In this document: positions 37,396 to 46,821 of the stretch, in pieces
How the letters are laid out: the number at the start of each line of letters is the position of its first letter
How positions within the stretch are numbered: position 1 is the stretch's first letter
NCBI RefSeq assembly: GCF_001418225.1
Contig: NZ_LIPT01000003.1
Coordinates: forward strand, 372,001-436,000
Reading direction: 5' to 3'
Source: Pannonibacter indicus
GTDB taxonomy: Bacteria; Pseudomonadota; Alphaproteobacteria; Rhizobiales; Stappiaceae
Length of the DNA stretch: 64,000 bases
Position numbers and translations under genes: made by a program
The notes under the pieces: generated by a model
The model's input: the letters and a program-made list of their open reading frames with translations, nothing else
Database searches by the model: none
Told to the model about the DNA's origin: nothing

Positions 37396-38823
37396 TTGAC
37401 TCAGTTTGAAGCTCTCGGGCTTTCCCAGTCGATCCTCAAGGCCATCGCCGCGATCGGCTACGACCAGCCGACCCCGATCCAGCGCGAAGCCATCCCGCTC
37501 ATTCTCGCCGGCAATGACCTGATGGGCCTTGCCCAGACCGGCACTGGAAAGACCGCCGCTTTCGGCCTGCCGCTGGTCGAACGCATGCTCGCCAACCCCA
37601 AGCCGGCTCCAGCCCGCGCCACCCGCGCCCTGATCCTGGCGCCGACCCGCGAACTGGTGAACCAGATCGCGCAGAACATCATCGGTTTCATCAAGTCGAC
37701 GCCGCTGCAGGTTGCCACCATCATGGGAGGTGTTTCCATCGGCCCGCAGATCAAGCGCATGTCCCGTGGCTGCGACATTCTCGTCGCCACGCCGGGCCGT
37801 CTGCTCGATCTGATCGACCGCAACGCCCTGCGTCTTGACCAGGTGGAATATCTGGTTCTGGACGAAGCCGACCAGATGCTGGACCTCGGTTTCATCCATG
37901 CCCTGCGCAAGATCGCCAATCTGGTGCCGAAGAAGCGTCAGACCCTGCTGTTCTCGGCCACCATGCCGAAGCAGATCGAGGAACTTTCCCGCTCCTACCT
38001 GACCGATCCGGTCCGCGTGGAAGTGGCTCCGGCCGGCCGCACGGCAGACAAGGTGACCCAGTGCGTTCACTTCGTCTCGAACGGCGACAAGATCAGCCTG
38101 CTGATCAACTGCCTGTCCGAGCGCCCCGACGATCTGTCGCTGGTCTTTGCCCGCACCAAGCATGGCGCGGACAAGGTGGTGCGCCGTCTGGAAGCCGCCG
38201 GGTTCAAGGCCAATGCCATCCATGGCAACAAGAGCCAGAACCAGCGCGACCGCGCCATCAAGGAACTGAAGTCCGGCGAGACCCGCATTCTGGTGGCCAC
38301 GGATGTGGCCGCACGCGGCATCGACATTCCGGGCGTCAGCCACGTCTACAACCTCGACCTGCCGGATGTGCCGGAAAGCTACGTCCACCGAATTGGCCGT
38401 ACCGCCCGTGCAGGGGCCGATGGCGATGCCATCGCCTTCTGCGCGCCGGACGAAATCGGCCTGCTGCGTGACATCGAGCGTCTGACAGGCATCCGCATCC
38501 CCGTGGCCAGCGGCGAAGCTCCGCCTGAAGGCCGTGCTGCTGCCAAGCGTCCGGCACGCGGCGGCGGCCAGCAGGGCCGTGGTCAAGGCCATGGACGCGA
38601 TCAGGGTCGTGGTGATCAGGGCCGCCAGCACAATGCCCGTTCTGAAGGTGGACGTGGCCGTGGTGAAGGCGGCAAGGGCGGTTCCGGCAATGGCCATGGC
38701 AAGCCGCAAGGCAGCCAGGGCCGCAAGCCCGGCAGCGGCCAGCGCCGTCCGCAGAACGGCGGTCCGGCCCAGATTGCCGCGCAGGTCCAGTCCCGCAGCG
38801 ACCGCCGCGACGCCCGCCCATAA
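37396..38823 (+). CDS. DEAD-box RNA helicase (RhlE-like)
   Basis: 475 residues from a TTG with GAAGG 7 nt upstream; the helicase Q motif (FEALGLSQSILKAIAAIGYDQPTPIQ) begins right there. Motifs in order: AQTGTGKT, PTRELVNQI, TPGRLLDL, DEADQMLD, SATMPKQ, the C-terminal ATDVAARGIDIPGV and HRIGRTARAG. The last 80 residues are a Gly/Arg/Gln-rich basic tail (ARGGGQQGRGQGHGRDQGRG) for RNA binding. It probably acts in ribosome assembly or mRNA turnover, often at low temperature. Confidence 0.94.
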   Translation: MTQFEALGLSQSILKAIAAIGYDQPTPIQREAIPLILAGNDLMGLAQTGTGKTAAFGLPLVERMLANPKPAPARATRALILAPTRELVNQIAQNIIGFIKSTPLQVATIMGGVSIGPQIKRMSRGCDILVATPGRLLDLIDRNALRLDQVEYLVLDEADQMLDLGFIHALRKIANLVPKKRQTLLFSATMPKQIEELSRSYLTDPVRVEVAPAGRTADKVTQCVHFVSNGDKISLLINCLSERPDDLSLVFARTKHGADKVVRRLEAAGFKANAIHGNKSQNQRDRAIKELKSGETRILVATDVAARGIDIPGVSHVYNLDLPDVPESYVHRIGRTARAGADGDAIAFCAPDEIGLLRDIERLTGIRIPVASGEAPPEGRAAAKRPARGGGQQGRGQGHGRDQGRGDQGRQHNARSEGGRGRGEGGKGGSGNGHGKPQGSQGRKPGSGQRRPQNGGPAQIAAQVQSRSDRRDARP

Positions 38824-38935
38824 TACCACCTCTCGATGAGCTTGACTCATCGAGAGTTGGTTAAGCCTGTGCGGCGCTTGAGCAATTTCAAGGCGTGATG
38901 CGTCAGCATCGAAAGCCTTGATATAAGGGTGAGGC
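38822..38935 (+). repeat. Dispersed two-hairpin repeat, copy D
   Basis: Begins at the helicase stop codon. Large hairpin at 38825-38861 (CTCTCGATGAG/CTCATCGAGAG core), then the shared tail GTGCGGCGCTTGAGCAATTT and GATGC-GTCA-GCATC. Same orientation as copy C. Confidence 0.85.
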
Positions 38936-38999
38936 TGCTTCCGGTGTGAAAATTTCAGGGCCCGGCGGGAAACCGCCGGGCCCTGTTGATTGAAAGCCT

Positions 39000-39212
39000 T
39001 CTCCATCGTCTTCCCGGACGCGCTTGCGCGATCCGGGACCGGAGAGCCGAGGTGCAAGTTGTTTGTCCTGAATGCCTCATACCAAGGCTTTCGATGCTGG
39101 CGTATCACTCCTTGAACATGCTCAAGCGCCGTATGGACTTGGTCTCAGCCGATGGACCTTGACTCACCGGTCCCGGATCTCCGCTACGCTGCGTCCGGGA
39201 AGATGATCTCGA
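39000..39212. repeat. CCGGA palindromic repeat (H2) interrupted by another repeat
   Basis: Left half CCCGGACGCGCTTGCGCGAT at 39013-39036 and right half CCCGGATCTCCGC...GCGTCCGGG at 39172-39199 correspond to the two halves of the copy at 14422-14567, but the spacer is longer and contains copy E of the other family (39077-39145). Confidence 0.75.
39077..39145 (-). repeat. Dispersed two-hairpin repeat, copy E, nested inside the H2 repeat
   Basis: CATACCAAGGCTTTCGATGC is followed by a degraded hairpin (GATGC-TGGC-GTATC), then TTGAACATGCTCAAGCGCCG and GGACTTGGT. Orientation is opposite to copy D 150 bp away. The large hairpin is reduced. Confidence 0.65.
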
Positions 39213-39230
39213 AGCTGCATATTCTTCAAA

Positions 39231-39271
39231 CAAAAAAAAGCCCGCAGCGGTGGCGTTCCGTTGCGGGCTTT
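39231..39271 (-). terminator. Rho-independent terminator of glyS
   Basis: On the minus strand AGCCCGCAACGG..CCGCTGCGGGCT forms a stem followed by a run of eight Ts, about 20 bp after the glyS stop. Confidence 0.88.
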
Positions 39272-39290
39272 CTGTTTCAGATGGCTGAAC

Positions 39291-41369
39291 TCAGCCGGCG
39301 ACCTTGGAGAAGTCGGCGACGAGACCGGCGATGTCGCGGATTTCGGCGAGGAGCTTCAGGCGGTTGGCGCGCAGGGCGGCTTCATCGGCGTTGACGAGGA
39401 TGTCCGCAAAGAACCGGTCGACCGGAGCGCGCAGGGCGGCGAGGGCCTCCATTGCGGCGGCGAAGTCTTCGCCCGAAAGCGCTTCGCTGACCGCAGCGCG
39501 GGCCGTGTCGATGGCGCTGGCGAGTGCAATCTCGGCTTCCTCGCGGAAGTGGCTTGCGGCCGGACGGCCGGAAACGGCGGCGCCGTCCTTTTTCTCCTCG
39601 GCCTTGAGGATGTTGACCGCACGCTTGTAACCCGCCAGCAGGTTGGCCCCGTCCTCGGTGGCAAGGAATGCCCCCAGAGCCTCGACGCGGCGCACGACCA
39701 TCAGCAGGTCATCCTGCCCGCCAAGGGCAAAGACCGCATCGATCAGATCATGCCGCGCGCCTTCTTCCTTCAGATGCACCTTCAGGCGGTCGGCGAAGAA
39801 GGAGAGGAGGTCCGCCGTGGTGGCGGAGGCATCGGCACCGCGCGCGCCGATCTGCGGCGCTGCTATGCTGCCAAGCCGCAGCCGCAGCTTGTTTTCCAGA
39901 ATGATACGGATGACGCCAAGGGCGGCGCGGCGCAGGGCGAAGGGGTCCTTGGAGCCGGTCGGCTTTTCGTCGATGGCCCAGAACCCGGTGAGAAGATCCA
40001 GCTTGTCGGCGAGCGCAACGGCGACGGCAACCGGGTTCGACGGCACGCGGTCGGACGGGCCCTGCGGGCGGTAATGGTCCTCGATGGCCGTGGCGACGTC
40101 GGCGCTTTCGCCCTGGTGGGTGGCGTAGTAGCGGCCCATCAGGCCCTGCAGCTCAGGGAACTCGCCAACCATGCCGGAGACGAGATCGGCTTTGGCCAGC
40201 CGGGCAGCGCGGCGGGCTTGATCAGCATCAGCACCGCATGAAGAGGCAAGCTCGGCGGCCAGCGCCTCAAGGCGCTTCACGCGTTCGCCCTGCGAGCCGA
40301 GCTTCTCGTGGAAGACGATGCTGTCCAGCTTCGGCAGATTGTCTTCCAGCCGGGTCTTGAGATCGGTTTCCCAGAAGAAACGCGCATCGGACAGGCGGGC
40401 GCGGATCACCTTCTCGTTACCCGCGATGATCGTCTTGCCGCCGTCGGCTGCAATCAGGTTCGAGGTCAGCACGAAGCGGTTGGCAAGGCGCCCCGTTGCC
40501 GGGTTGCGCAGCACGAAGCACTTCTGATTGGCGCGGATCGTCAGGCGGATGCACTCGTCCGGGATCGACAGGAACGCCTCGTCGAAGGAGCCCGTCAGCA
40601 CCACCGGCCATTCCACCAGTCCGGCGACTTCCTCCAGCAGGCCTTCGTCTTCCACCAGTTCCAGCCCCAGGGCCATGGCCTGATCGCGCGCATCATGCAC
40701 GATCACGTCCTTGCGCCGGTCGGCATCCAGAATGACCTTCTGCTTTTCCAGCTTGGTCATGTAGTCGTCGAAGCGGCGGACGGTGAATGTCTCGTTGCCG
40801 TGGAAGCGGTGGCCGCGCGTCGTGTTGCCCGCGGTGATGCCGTCGATGTCGAAGGCGATCACTTCCGGCTCTTCCGTTTCCGGGCCGAAGGTGGCGACGA
40901 TGGACTTCAGCGGGCGCACCCAGCGCAGGGTGCCGGAGCCCCAGCGCATGGATTTGGGCCAGGGGAAGTTGCGGATGATGCCAGGCATCACCTCCGCGAT
41001 GATCTGTTCCGCCGGGCGGCCCGGCTTCTCGATGACGGCGATGTAGAACTCGCCCTTTTTCGGGTCGCTCTGGATCGTGGCTTCCTCGATGGAGGAAAGG
41101 CCCGCACCGCGCAGGAAGCCTTCCAGCGCCTGCGCCGGGGAGCCGACACGCGGGCCCTTGCGCTCCTCGCGGGTGGCCTTCGAGGCAACGGGCAGGCCGG
41201 CGATATGCAGGGCAAGGCGGCGGGGCGTGGCAAAGGCCTTTGCGCCCTCATAGGTCAGACCGGCTTCCACCAGCGCATTGGTGACCAGTGACTTCAGGTC
41301 ATCGGCAGCACGGCGCTGCATGCGGGCAGGGATTTCCTCGCTGAACAGTTCAAGCAGGAGATCGGGCAT
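39291..41369 (-). CDS. glyS: Glycyl-tRNA synthetase beta subunit
   Basis: 692 residues from the ATG at 41369; the family N-terminus [18 protein letters not shown] begins here although the frame extends upstream. Other GlyS landmarks are [45 protein letters not shown] and [15 protein letters not shown]-terminal anticodon-binding-like helical domain follows. With GlyQ it forms the tetrameric bacterial enzyme charging tRNA-Gly. glyQ lies 2 kb upstream, with a plus-strand gene between them. Confidence 0.96.
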   Translation of the reverse strand: MPDLLLELFSEEIPARMQRRAADDLKSLVTNALVEAGLTYEGAKAFATPRRLALHIAGLPVASKATREERKGPRVGSPAQALEGFLRGAGLSSIEEATIQSDPKKGEFYIAVIEKPGRPAEQIIAEVMPGIIRNFPWPKSMRWGSGTLRWVRPLKSIVATFGPETEEPEVIAFDIDGITAGNTTRGHRFHGNETFTVRRFDDYMTKLEKQKVILDADRRKDVIVHDARDQAMALGLELVEDEGLLEEVAGLVEWPVVLTGSFDEAFLSIPDECIRLTIRANQKCFVLRNPATGRLANRFVLTSNLIAADGGKTIIAGNEKVIRARLSDARFFWETDLKTRLEDNLPKLDSIVFHEKLGSQGERVKRLEALAAELASSCGADADQARRAARLAKADLVSGMVGEFPELQGLMGRYYATHQGESADVATAIEDHYRPQGPSDRVPSNPVAVAVALADKLDLLTGFWAIDEKPTGSKDPFALRRAALGVIRIILENKLRLRLGSIAAPQIGARGADASATTADLLSFFADRLKVHLKEEGARHDLIDAVFALGGQDDLLMVVRRVEALGAFLATEDGANLLAGYKRAVNILKAEEKKDGAAVSGRPAASHFREEAEIALASAIDTARAAVSEALSGEDFAAAMEALAALRAPVDRFFADILVNADEAALRANRLKLLAEIRDIAGLVADFSKVAG

Positions 41370-41631
41370 GGGTCTGAACCTTCGATTGAAAACATCAGGG
41401 CAGGGCGCGGGCAAGCACTCGCACACCGCAGCGCGTGTGCCTAGCAAGCCCGGCCCAAAATGTCACCCCCAACCTTGCGGCAGCGCCGCGAAATGAAGCC
41501 TTTCCGCCGTCAGTGCAAATTCCGTCAGGGCATGTTTCGGGGACGTGTGCAGATTTAAGAGGTTCGTTTCATGCTTTCTCAATGGGCTTCAAGAGATAAT
41601 CTAACGAGAGCAGTTTGGAGTTCGCCCTAAC

Positions 41632-43225
41632 TTGGCAAAAATATCAGTAACAAGAAGCCTGTCTGAAATAATGCCTTTGATATCAAGCAGCAAGTTCTGC
41701 TTACCTGCAATTGTGGCTGCTGTTCTGTTTGTTATATTTCTGGTTGCGGCTTCTGCTTTAGCCACTGAACAGGGTGATTGGCCATATGCCATTGTGATCT
41801 TTTTGTCCTTTCTGTCCAGCGCGGCTGCCGGTGCGTGGGTTGGCTCTGTCCGCAAGACGCATGAACTGTCCGATGCCCTGGAAGAAGCAGAGGCCGCGCT
41901 GACGCAGGCGCAGGCGCAAGCCCTGCATGATCCGCTGACCGGCCTGCCGAACCGGCGTCATATCGAAATGGTGTTTCCATCCATGGTGCACATGATGGAG
42001 CCGGACGAGTTCCGCGCTGTCATCATGATGGACATCGACGGCTTCAAACCGGTCAACGACGTCTATGGCCACAGCTTCGGCGATCTTCTGCTCAAGGAGT
42101 TCGCCGGCCGCCTGATCGAGGCCGTGGGCGAGGGAGGGCTTGTCGCCCGGCTGGGCGGGGATGAGTTTGCCATCGTCACCGGGGTTCTGGCCAACAAGGA
42201 TGCGGCTGCGGGCGTTGCGCGGCGGGTGCTGAACCGGGTGCAGGAGCCCTTCCTCATCGGCGCCCGGCAGGTCACGGTGGGCTCCGGCATCGGCATCGCC
42301 GTTTTTCCGGACAATGGCTATTCCATCGTCGAGCTGCTGCGCCGGGCCGATGTGGCACTGTACCGGGCGAAGACGTCCGGCCGTTCCACGTTCCGCTTCT
42401 TCGAGACGGAAATGGATGCGGCGATCCTGCACCGGACGCTGCTGGAGCAGCGGCTGCGCGGGGCGATTGCCGGCAACCAGATCAGCCCACACTTCCAGCC
42501 GGTCTGGAACCTGCGCAGCGAGAAGATTGCCGGCTTCGAGGCTCTGGCCCGCTGGACCGACCGGGACTTTGGCAAGGTGCCCCCTTCGCATTTCATTCCC
42601 ATCGCGGAAGACTGCGGCCTGATGCCGGAGCTGACCGACCACCTTTTGATGAAATCCTGCGAGGCGGCACTGCGCTGGCCCGCCGACATCTATCTGTCTT
42701 TCAACCTGTCGCCGGTGCAACTGCATGACCGGATGCTGCCGCTGCGCATCCTGACCATTCTGGGCAACACCGGCTTTCCGCCGGAGCGGCTGGAAATCGA
42801 AATCACGGAAAATGCCCTGATCAAGGACCCCAAGACGGCGCGGGAGATCCTCGGCCAGCTCTCCGAAGCGGGTATGCGCATTGCGCTGGATGACTTCGGC
42901 ACCGGACACTCCAGTCTCAGGTATCTCAGGGACTTCCGTGTCGACCGCATAAAGGTCGACCGGTCCTTTATCGCGGGCATGGGAGAGGGGGGGGGAGAAC
43001 GCCGCCATCGTCCGCGCCATTCTTGGGCTTGCGGCGGGCCTTGGTATCGAGGCCATTGCCGAGGGGATCGAATTGCAGGAGCAGCGGGAGCAGCTGCGCC
43101 ACGAAGGCTGCAACTACGGGCAGGGTTTCCTGTTTTCCCATGCGGTCAGCGCGGAAGAGGCTTATGCCCTGCTCTGCGCCAACATTGCACGCCAGCAGAT
43201 CCTGGACGCCTCGTCTCCTGCTTGA
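41632..43225 (+). pseudogene. GGDEF-EAL protein gene, frameshifted at a G9 tract
   Basis: From a TTG at 41632 (or ATG 41671) the frame encodes two N-terminal membrane segments, a short coiled linker (ALEEAEAALTQAQAQA), a GGDEF domain with intact GGDEF (ARLGGDEFAIVTG) and an EAL domain with intact EAL (FEALARW), ITENALI and DDFGTGHSSLRYL. After DRSFIAGMGEG the frame becomes nonsense. The expected continuation (ENAAIVRAILGLAAGLGIEA, IAEGIELQEQ, YGQGFLFSHAVS) is present one frame over and ends at 43225. The break is in a run of nine Gs at 42987-42995; eight Gs would restore the reading frame. Both catalytic sites look functional otherwise, so this is either recent decay, a phase-variable switch or a sequencing error. 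Without correction the frame ends at 43260. Confidence 0.85.
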
Positions 43226-43327
43226 CCAAGTTCAAGGCGTCAAGCCTGTGCGGCGCTTGAACATTTTCAAGGTGTGATGCGTCAGCATCGAAAGCCTTGC
43301 TATCAACATCGAAAGCCCTGGTATGAG
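43226..43327 (+). repeat. Dispersed two-hairpin repeat, copy F
   Basis: Shared tail GTGCGGCGCTTGAACATTTT and GATGC-GTCA-GCATC-GAAAGCCTT, followed by a duplicated CATCGAAAGCC segment. The large hairpin is mostly lost. It lies between the convergent GGDEF-EAL and glyQ genes. Confidence 0.75.
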
Positions 43328-43332
43328 GCGCG

Positions 43333-43362
43333 GAAAGGGGCACCCGCTGTGCGGATGCCCCT
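43333..43362 (-). terminator. Probable terminator of glyQ
   Basis: On the minus strand GGGGCATCCGC-ACA-GCGGGTGCCCC (one mismatch) is followed by TTTCC, about 40 bp after the glyQ stop. Confidence 0.55.
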
Positions 43363-43400
43363 CTGTCATGTCTGCCGGGTTTTGATGGTGAAAGGCGGTC

Positions 43401-44357
43401 TCAGCCCGAATAGCCGACGCCGCCCGCTGCCGTCTGCAGGAAGGCGCCGCCACAGGCCTTGGCCAGTTCGCGCACCCGCAGGATGTAGCTCTGGCGTTCG
43501 GTCACGGAAATCACGCCGCGTGCATCCAGCAGATTGAAGGCGTGGCTGGCCTTGATGCACTGGTCATAGGCGGGAAGCACCATCTGATGCACATCGGCGC
43601 CGGCCGCTTCCTTAGCCGCTTCGCCAGCGGCGAGCAGGCGGCGGCATTCTTCTTCCGCATCGCGGAAGTGGCGGAACAGCATCTCGGTATCCGCATGCTC
43701 GAAATTGTGCCGCGAGTACTCCTGCTCGGCCTGCAGGAACACATCGCCATAGGTGATCTTGTCCGCGCCTTCGCGGCCGTTGTAATTCAGGTCATAGACG
43801 TTATCGACGCCCTGAATATACATGGCCAGGCGCTCCAGCCCGTAGGTCAGTTCCCCGGAGACGGGTGAGCACTCGAAACCGGCCACCTGCTGGAAATAGG
43901 TGAACTGCGACACTTCCATGCCGTCACACCAGCATTCCCAGCCAAGACCCCATGCTCCGAGGGTGGGGCTCTCCCAGTCATCTTCCACGAAGCGCACATC
44001 ATGCACCGACGGGTCGAGGCCGATGGCGTAGAGGCTGTCGAGGTAGAGTTCCTGCAGGTTCTCGGGCGAGGGCTTCAGGATCACCTGAAACTGGTAATAG
44101 TGCTGCAGGCGGTTCGGATTCTCGCCATAACGGCCGTCCGAGGGGCGGCGCGAGGGCTGCACATAGGCTGCCCTCCACGGGCGCGGCCCGAGCGAGCGCA
44201 GCGTCGTCGCCGGATGGAATGTTCCTGCTCCCACTTCCATGTCATAGGGCTGCAGCACGACGCAGCCCTGATCCGCCCAGTAGCGCTGCAGGGTCAGGAT
44301 CAGCGCCTGAAAGGAATTTTCAGGGCGCATGTGGTCCGGAAGGGTTTCATTCGGCAT
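43401..44357 (-). CDS. glyQ: Glycyl-tRNA synthetase alpha subunit
   Basis: 318 residues. Diagnostic stretches are [70 protein letters not shown]-like, [17 protein letters not shown]-like and QEYSRHNFE. This subunit holds the aminoacylation site. The start ATG at 44357 gives the expected N-terminus; upstream frame extension is unsupported. It is oriented with glyS but separated from it by a divergent signalling gene, so the two subunits are probably transcribed separately. Confidence 0.96.
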   Translation of the reverse strand: MPNETLPDHMRPENSFQALILTLQRYWADQGCVVLQPYDMEVGAGTFHPATTLRSLGPRPWRAAYVQPSRRPSDGRYGENPNRLQHYYQFQVILKPSPENLQELYLDSLYAIGLDPSVHDVRFVEDDWESPTLGAWGLGWECWCDGMEVSQFTYFQQVAGFECSPVSGELTYGLERLAMYIQGVDNVYDLNYNGREGADKITYGDVFLQAEQEYSRHNFEHADTEMLFRHFRDAEEECRRLLAAGEAAKEAAGADVHQMVLPAYDQCIKASHAFNLLDARGVISVTERQSYILRVRELAKACGGAFLQTAAGGVGYSG

Positions 44358-44838
44358 CTGGCATTTCCCGGTCGTTCGAGACGGAGAGGGCACGGCGCAG
44401 CTGGCCGCCGCCCTGATTGGCCGGAGAGGTGCCACGGAGGCGGGACAAGGTCAAGCCGCACCCGCACGCAGGCGCGTGAATTGGGTGCCTGTCAGCCTGC
44501 CGGGGGCAAAGCCCTGCCTATGGCCGCAACGCCCCTCCCCCCCTTGAGGGGGAGATGTCTGCGCCAGCAGACAGAGGGCGGGGCAGCGCTTCGCAAACGC
44601 AGGAGCTCTCTTACGAACGGACAGTCAGTTACCCCCTCTGCCCACTGCCGGGGGCATCTCTTCTTAAGGGCAGGAGAGGAACTGGTGCCTGGCTGACAGT
44701 CCGGAACGGATGCTGACAGCCGCCGGAGGATCAGTCCTGCGGCATGTAACGGCCCGATCAGTCTTGCGGACGGCAACGGCCCAGTCAGTCTTGCGGCCGG
44801 TAACAGCCCAGTCAGTCTTGCGGCCGGTAACGGCCCAA
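44358..44838. other. Intergenic region upstream of glyQ, repeat-rich
   Basis: 481 bp without a credible gene. At about 44520-44680 there is a C/G-rich palindromic stretch (CCCCTCCCCCCCTTGAGG and related) of the kind seen between genes in Hyphomicrobiales genomes, and at 44731-44838 the 27-bp tandem repeats described separately. The glyQ promoter must be in the part nearest 44358. Confidence 0.5.
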
Positions 44839-44868
44839 TCAGTCTTCCGGCCGGTAACGGCCGGTGCT
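44731..44868 (-). repeat. 27-bp tandem repeat containing a stop codon, five copies
   Basis: TCAGTC-like blocks recur at 44731, 44758, 44785, 44812 and 44839, exactly 27 bp apart. On the minus strand each unit reads GGCCGTTACCGGCCG then CAAGACTGA with small changes. The first unit is the C-terminal end of the small membrane protein gene (GRYRPED and its TGA stop); the other four lie downstream of that stop, each in frame and each with its own TGA. Confidence 0.85.
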
Positions 44869-45021
44869 GGGGTCGAGCTTCAGCGTTACCGGAATGGACG
44901 TGCCCGGCGCGGCACGAACCTTCGACAGGCGCCGGTCCACCTTGGCCATCTCACGGCGCATGACGCGGGCAAGAAGGAGGCCGGCGGTTCCGGCAAGGGC
45001 GAGGATGGCGAGAGGATGCAT
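44839..45021 (-). CDS. Small membrane protein of unknown function
   Basis: 60 residues from the ATG at 45021, with GGAG 9 nt upstream (an ATG at 45036 is the alternative). One N-terminal membrane segment (LAILALAGTAGLLLARV) is followed by a basic linker (MRREMAKVDRRLSKVR) and a short tail VTLKLDPSTGRYRPED. No known family is recognised. The last nine codons including the stop are the first unit of a five-copy tandem repeat. It sits between the S49 protease and glyQ on the same strand. Confidence 0.65.
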   Translation of the reverse strand: MHPLAILALAGTAGLLLARVMRREMAKVDRRLSKVRAAPGTSIPVTLKLDPSTGRYRPED

Positions 45022-45117
45022 GCGGAATATCTCCATATGATGTGCAATCCTCCCGTCCGATCGTGGCGGAGGCAAGGCAAAACGGGCCTCAAGGTGTGGC
45101 GTCCCGGTCAAAAAATG

Positions 45118-45981
45118 TCACAGACCGTAACGGGCCCACAAGCTGCGGCTTTCGAGGGCGCCCAGCACCTCCTCAGTCAGAGCACCTGCGCCCAGCGTGG
45201 CCCCGATGCCGCCGCCAACGCCGCCTGAGGATCTGCGGCCGAACAGTCCGCGCGGCTGGCTGATCAGCACCGGCTGCGCCTTCTCGCCGAACCGTTCCTT
45301 CAGCACGGAGACAAGATCTCCTTCCTTGTCGGCAAGGCCGAGACTGCAGGCGGTGCGTCCGGTCCAGAACAGGCCGCTGAACAGATCCGGATCCTGCGAG
45401 AGCAGTTCCCCGCGCCGCTCCTTGACCATGGTGATGAACACGTCATGGATTTCGGCCTGCAGCGACTTCAGATGCGCCACGTCTTCCGGGTTCTCCGGGC
45501 TGAAGGCATCCAGCGACACCTTGCGGCTGCCTGCGGTATAGACGCGCCGTTCCACGCCGATCTTGCTGATGAGTTCGGTAAAGCCAAAGCCAGCGGAGAC
45601 GACGCCGATGGAGCCGACCACGGAGGACGGATCGACGATGATTTCATCGCCTGCGATGGCGATCATATAGCCGCCGGATGCCGCTACATCCTCCACGAAC
45701 ACAAGCACCTGCTTGCCGTGTTCTTCGGCAAGGGCACGGATGCGCGTATAGATGAGGCGGGACTGCACGGGTGAGCCGCCGGGCGAGTTGACGATCAGCG
45801 CCACGGCAGGCGCCTTCTTCATCGAGAAGGCCCGTTCGAGCGGTTTGGCCACGGACGCGAGCGTGAGGCCGCTGCGCAAAGGGCCGGTACTGCCAATGAC
45901 GCCCTGCAGGCGGACCACAGGAATGGCAGCGCCGCCACGCCCGAGGAGTTTCTGAAATCTGTTCTTGAATGCTGTCAGCAT
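45118..45981 (-). CDS. S49 family signal-peptide-peptidase-like serine protease
   Basis: 287 residues. The pattern VIGSTGPLRSG, LIVNSPGGSPVQS, FVEDVAASGGYMIAIAGDEIIVDPSSVVGSIGV is the SppA/S49 core: nucleophile Ser in AASGGY and the oxyanion-region NSPGG. The N-terminus is short and only weakly hydrophobic, so membrane attachment is uncertain; the Gly-rich C-terminus (SSGGVGGGIGATLGAG) is unusual. It probably degrades membrane-released peptides. It is followed by the small membrane protein gene. Confidence 0.9.
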   Translation of the reverse strand: MLTAFKNRFQKLLGRGGAAIPVVRLQGVIGSTGPLRSGLTLASVAKPLERAFSMKKAPAVALIVNSPGGSPVQSRLIYTRIRALAEEHGKQVLVFVEDVAASGGYMIAIAGDEIIVDPSSVVGSIGVVSAGFGFTELISKIGVERRVYTAGSRKVSLDAFSPENPEDVAHLKSLQAEIHDVFITMVKERRGELLSQDPDLFSGLFWTGRTACSLGLADKEGDLVSVLKERFGEKAQPVLISQPRGLFGRRSSGGVGGGIGATLGAGALTEEVLGALESRSLWARYGL

Positions 45982-46032
45982 GAAATCCCGTTCCGGCTTG
46001 CCAGGGCAGGCGGTAATGCCTGCCAGTGAGCA

Positions 46033-46743
46033 TTAGATAGTGCCGCGCGCGAGAAAATCAGCCTTTGTCTTGGCCGCCAGCTGACTGACAGCTTGCCAGT
46101 TGAGGCGCAGGCCCGCCCCCTCATCGTCGCACCACATGACTTCCGCGACGATGGCGCGGGGCATGCCCAGCACGCGCAGATGGATGGTTTTGCCCAGATG
46201 CTTGACGCCGGCCGCCTGTACGCGGCATCCGGAACGGGCGGCATCGACGATGCGTCCCGTGACGCGGCGTGTGCGTTCAGGGTCCGTCAGCACCACCTGG
46301 ATCGAGACGGCGCGGCGCACTTCCTTGCGCTGGCTTTCGGCGCCGCCTGCCACCCCAGCAAAGACAATCGTTGCATCATTGCCGTTGATCGACGTCACCG
46401 TCGCTGCGCGGAGGCTTTTTTCGTCGCTGAAGCGCAGGGCGATGTTCTTCTGCAGCAGCTTGATATCGGGAGAGGAGAGAAGGCCCCCCCACTGTGTGAG
46501 GTTGCTGATGGACGCCGGAATGCAGGTCAGGCGCTCGATATCGATGGCCAGAACAGTCTGAGCCGCTTGCGTATCAGGTGCAGGCTTGGCCGTGCGGGGG
46601 GCTGCGAAACCGGATGGGATCCCGGCTGCTGCAGGCTTGACCACGGCCACAATTCCACCGTCCGGCCCGGATGGTTTTTCCGGCGCCTTTTCCGCTGTCT
46701 GGTCCGGCCGTTGCCGCCTTGTCGAGAATGCCGTATCTGTCAT
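46033..46743 (-). CDS. PilZ-like domain protein
   Basis: 236 residues from the ATG at 46743 (an ATG at 46767 adds eight). The N-terminal 60 residues are Pro/Ala-rich and disordered. The C-terminal half resembles PilZ: RKEVRRAVSIQVVL supplies the RxxxR motif and RIVDAARSGCRV the D/NxSxxG strand, but with Ala for the usual Ser, followed by the beta strands LRVLGMPRAIVAEVMWCDDEGAGLRL. It may bind cyclic-di-GMP weakly or not at all. Two GGDEF/EAL genes elsewhere in the window give it possible context. Confidence 0.7.
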   Translation of the reverse strand: MTDTAFSTRRQRPDQTAEKAPEKPSGPDGGIVAVVKPAAAGIPSGFAAPRTAKPAPDTQAAQTVLAIDIERLTCIPASISNLTQWGGLLSSPDIKLLQKNIALRFSDEKSLRAATVTSINGNDATIVFAGVAGGAESQRKEVRRAVSIQVVLTDPERTRRVTGRIVDAARSGCRVQAAGVKHLGKTIHLRVLGMPRAIVAEVMWCDDEGAGLRLNWQAVSQLAAKTKADFLARGTI

Positions 46744-46821
46744 CGCCCGCGATGCCCCGCCCAACATATTAGAGCTAGCTGATACAACTTTAACAATGCG
46801 TATACTTAAGGGTTCGCCCGG

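Noticed and set aside
44731-44868. CRISPR-like array
   Set aside because: Units are contiguous 27-bp tandem repeats with no unique spacers and no cas genes nearby.
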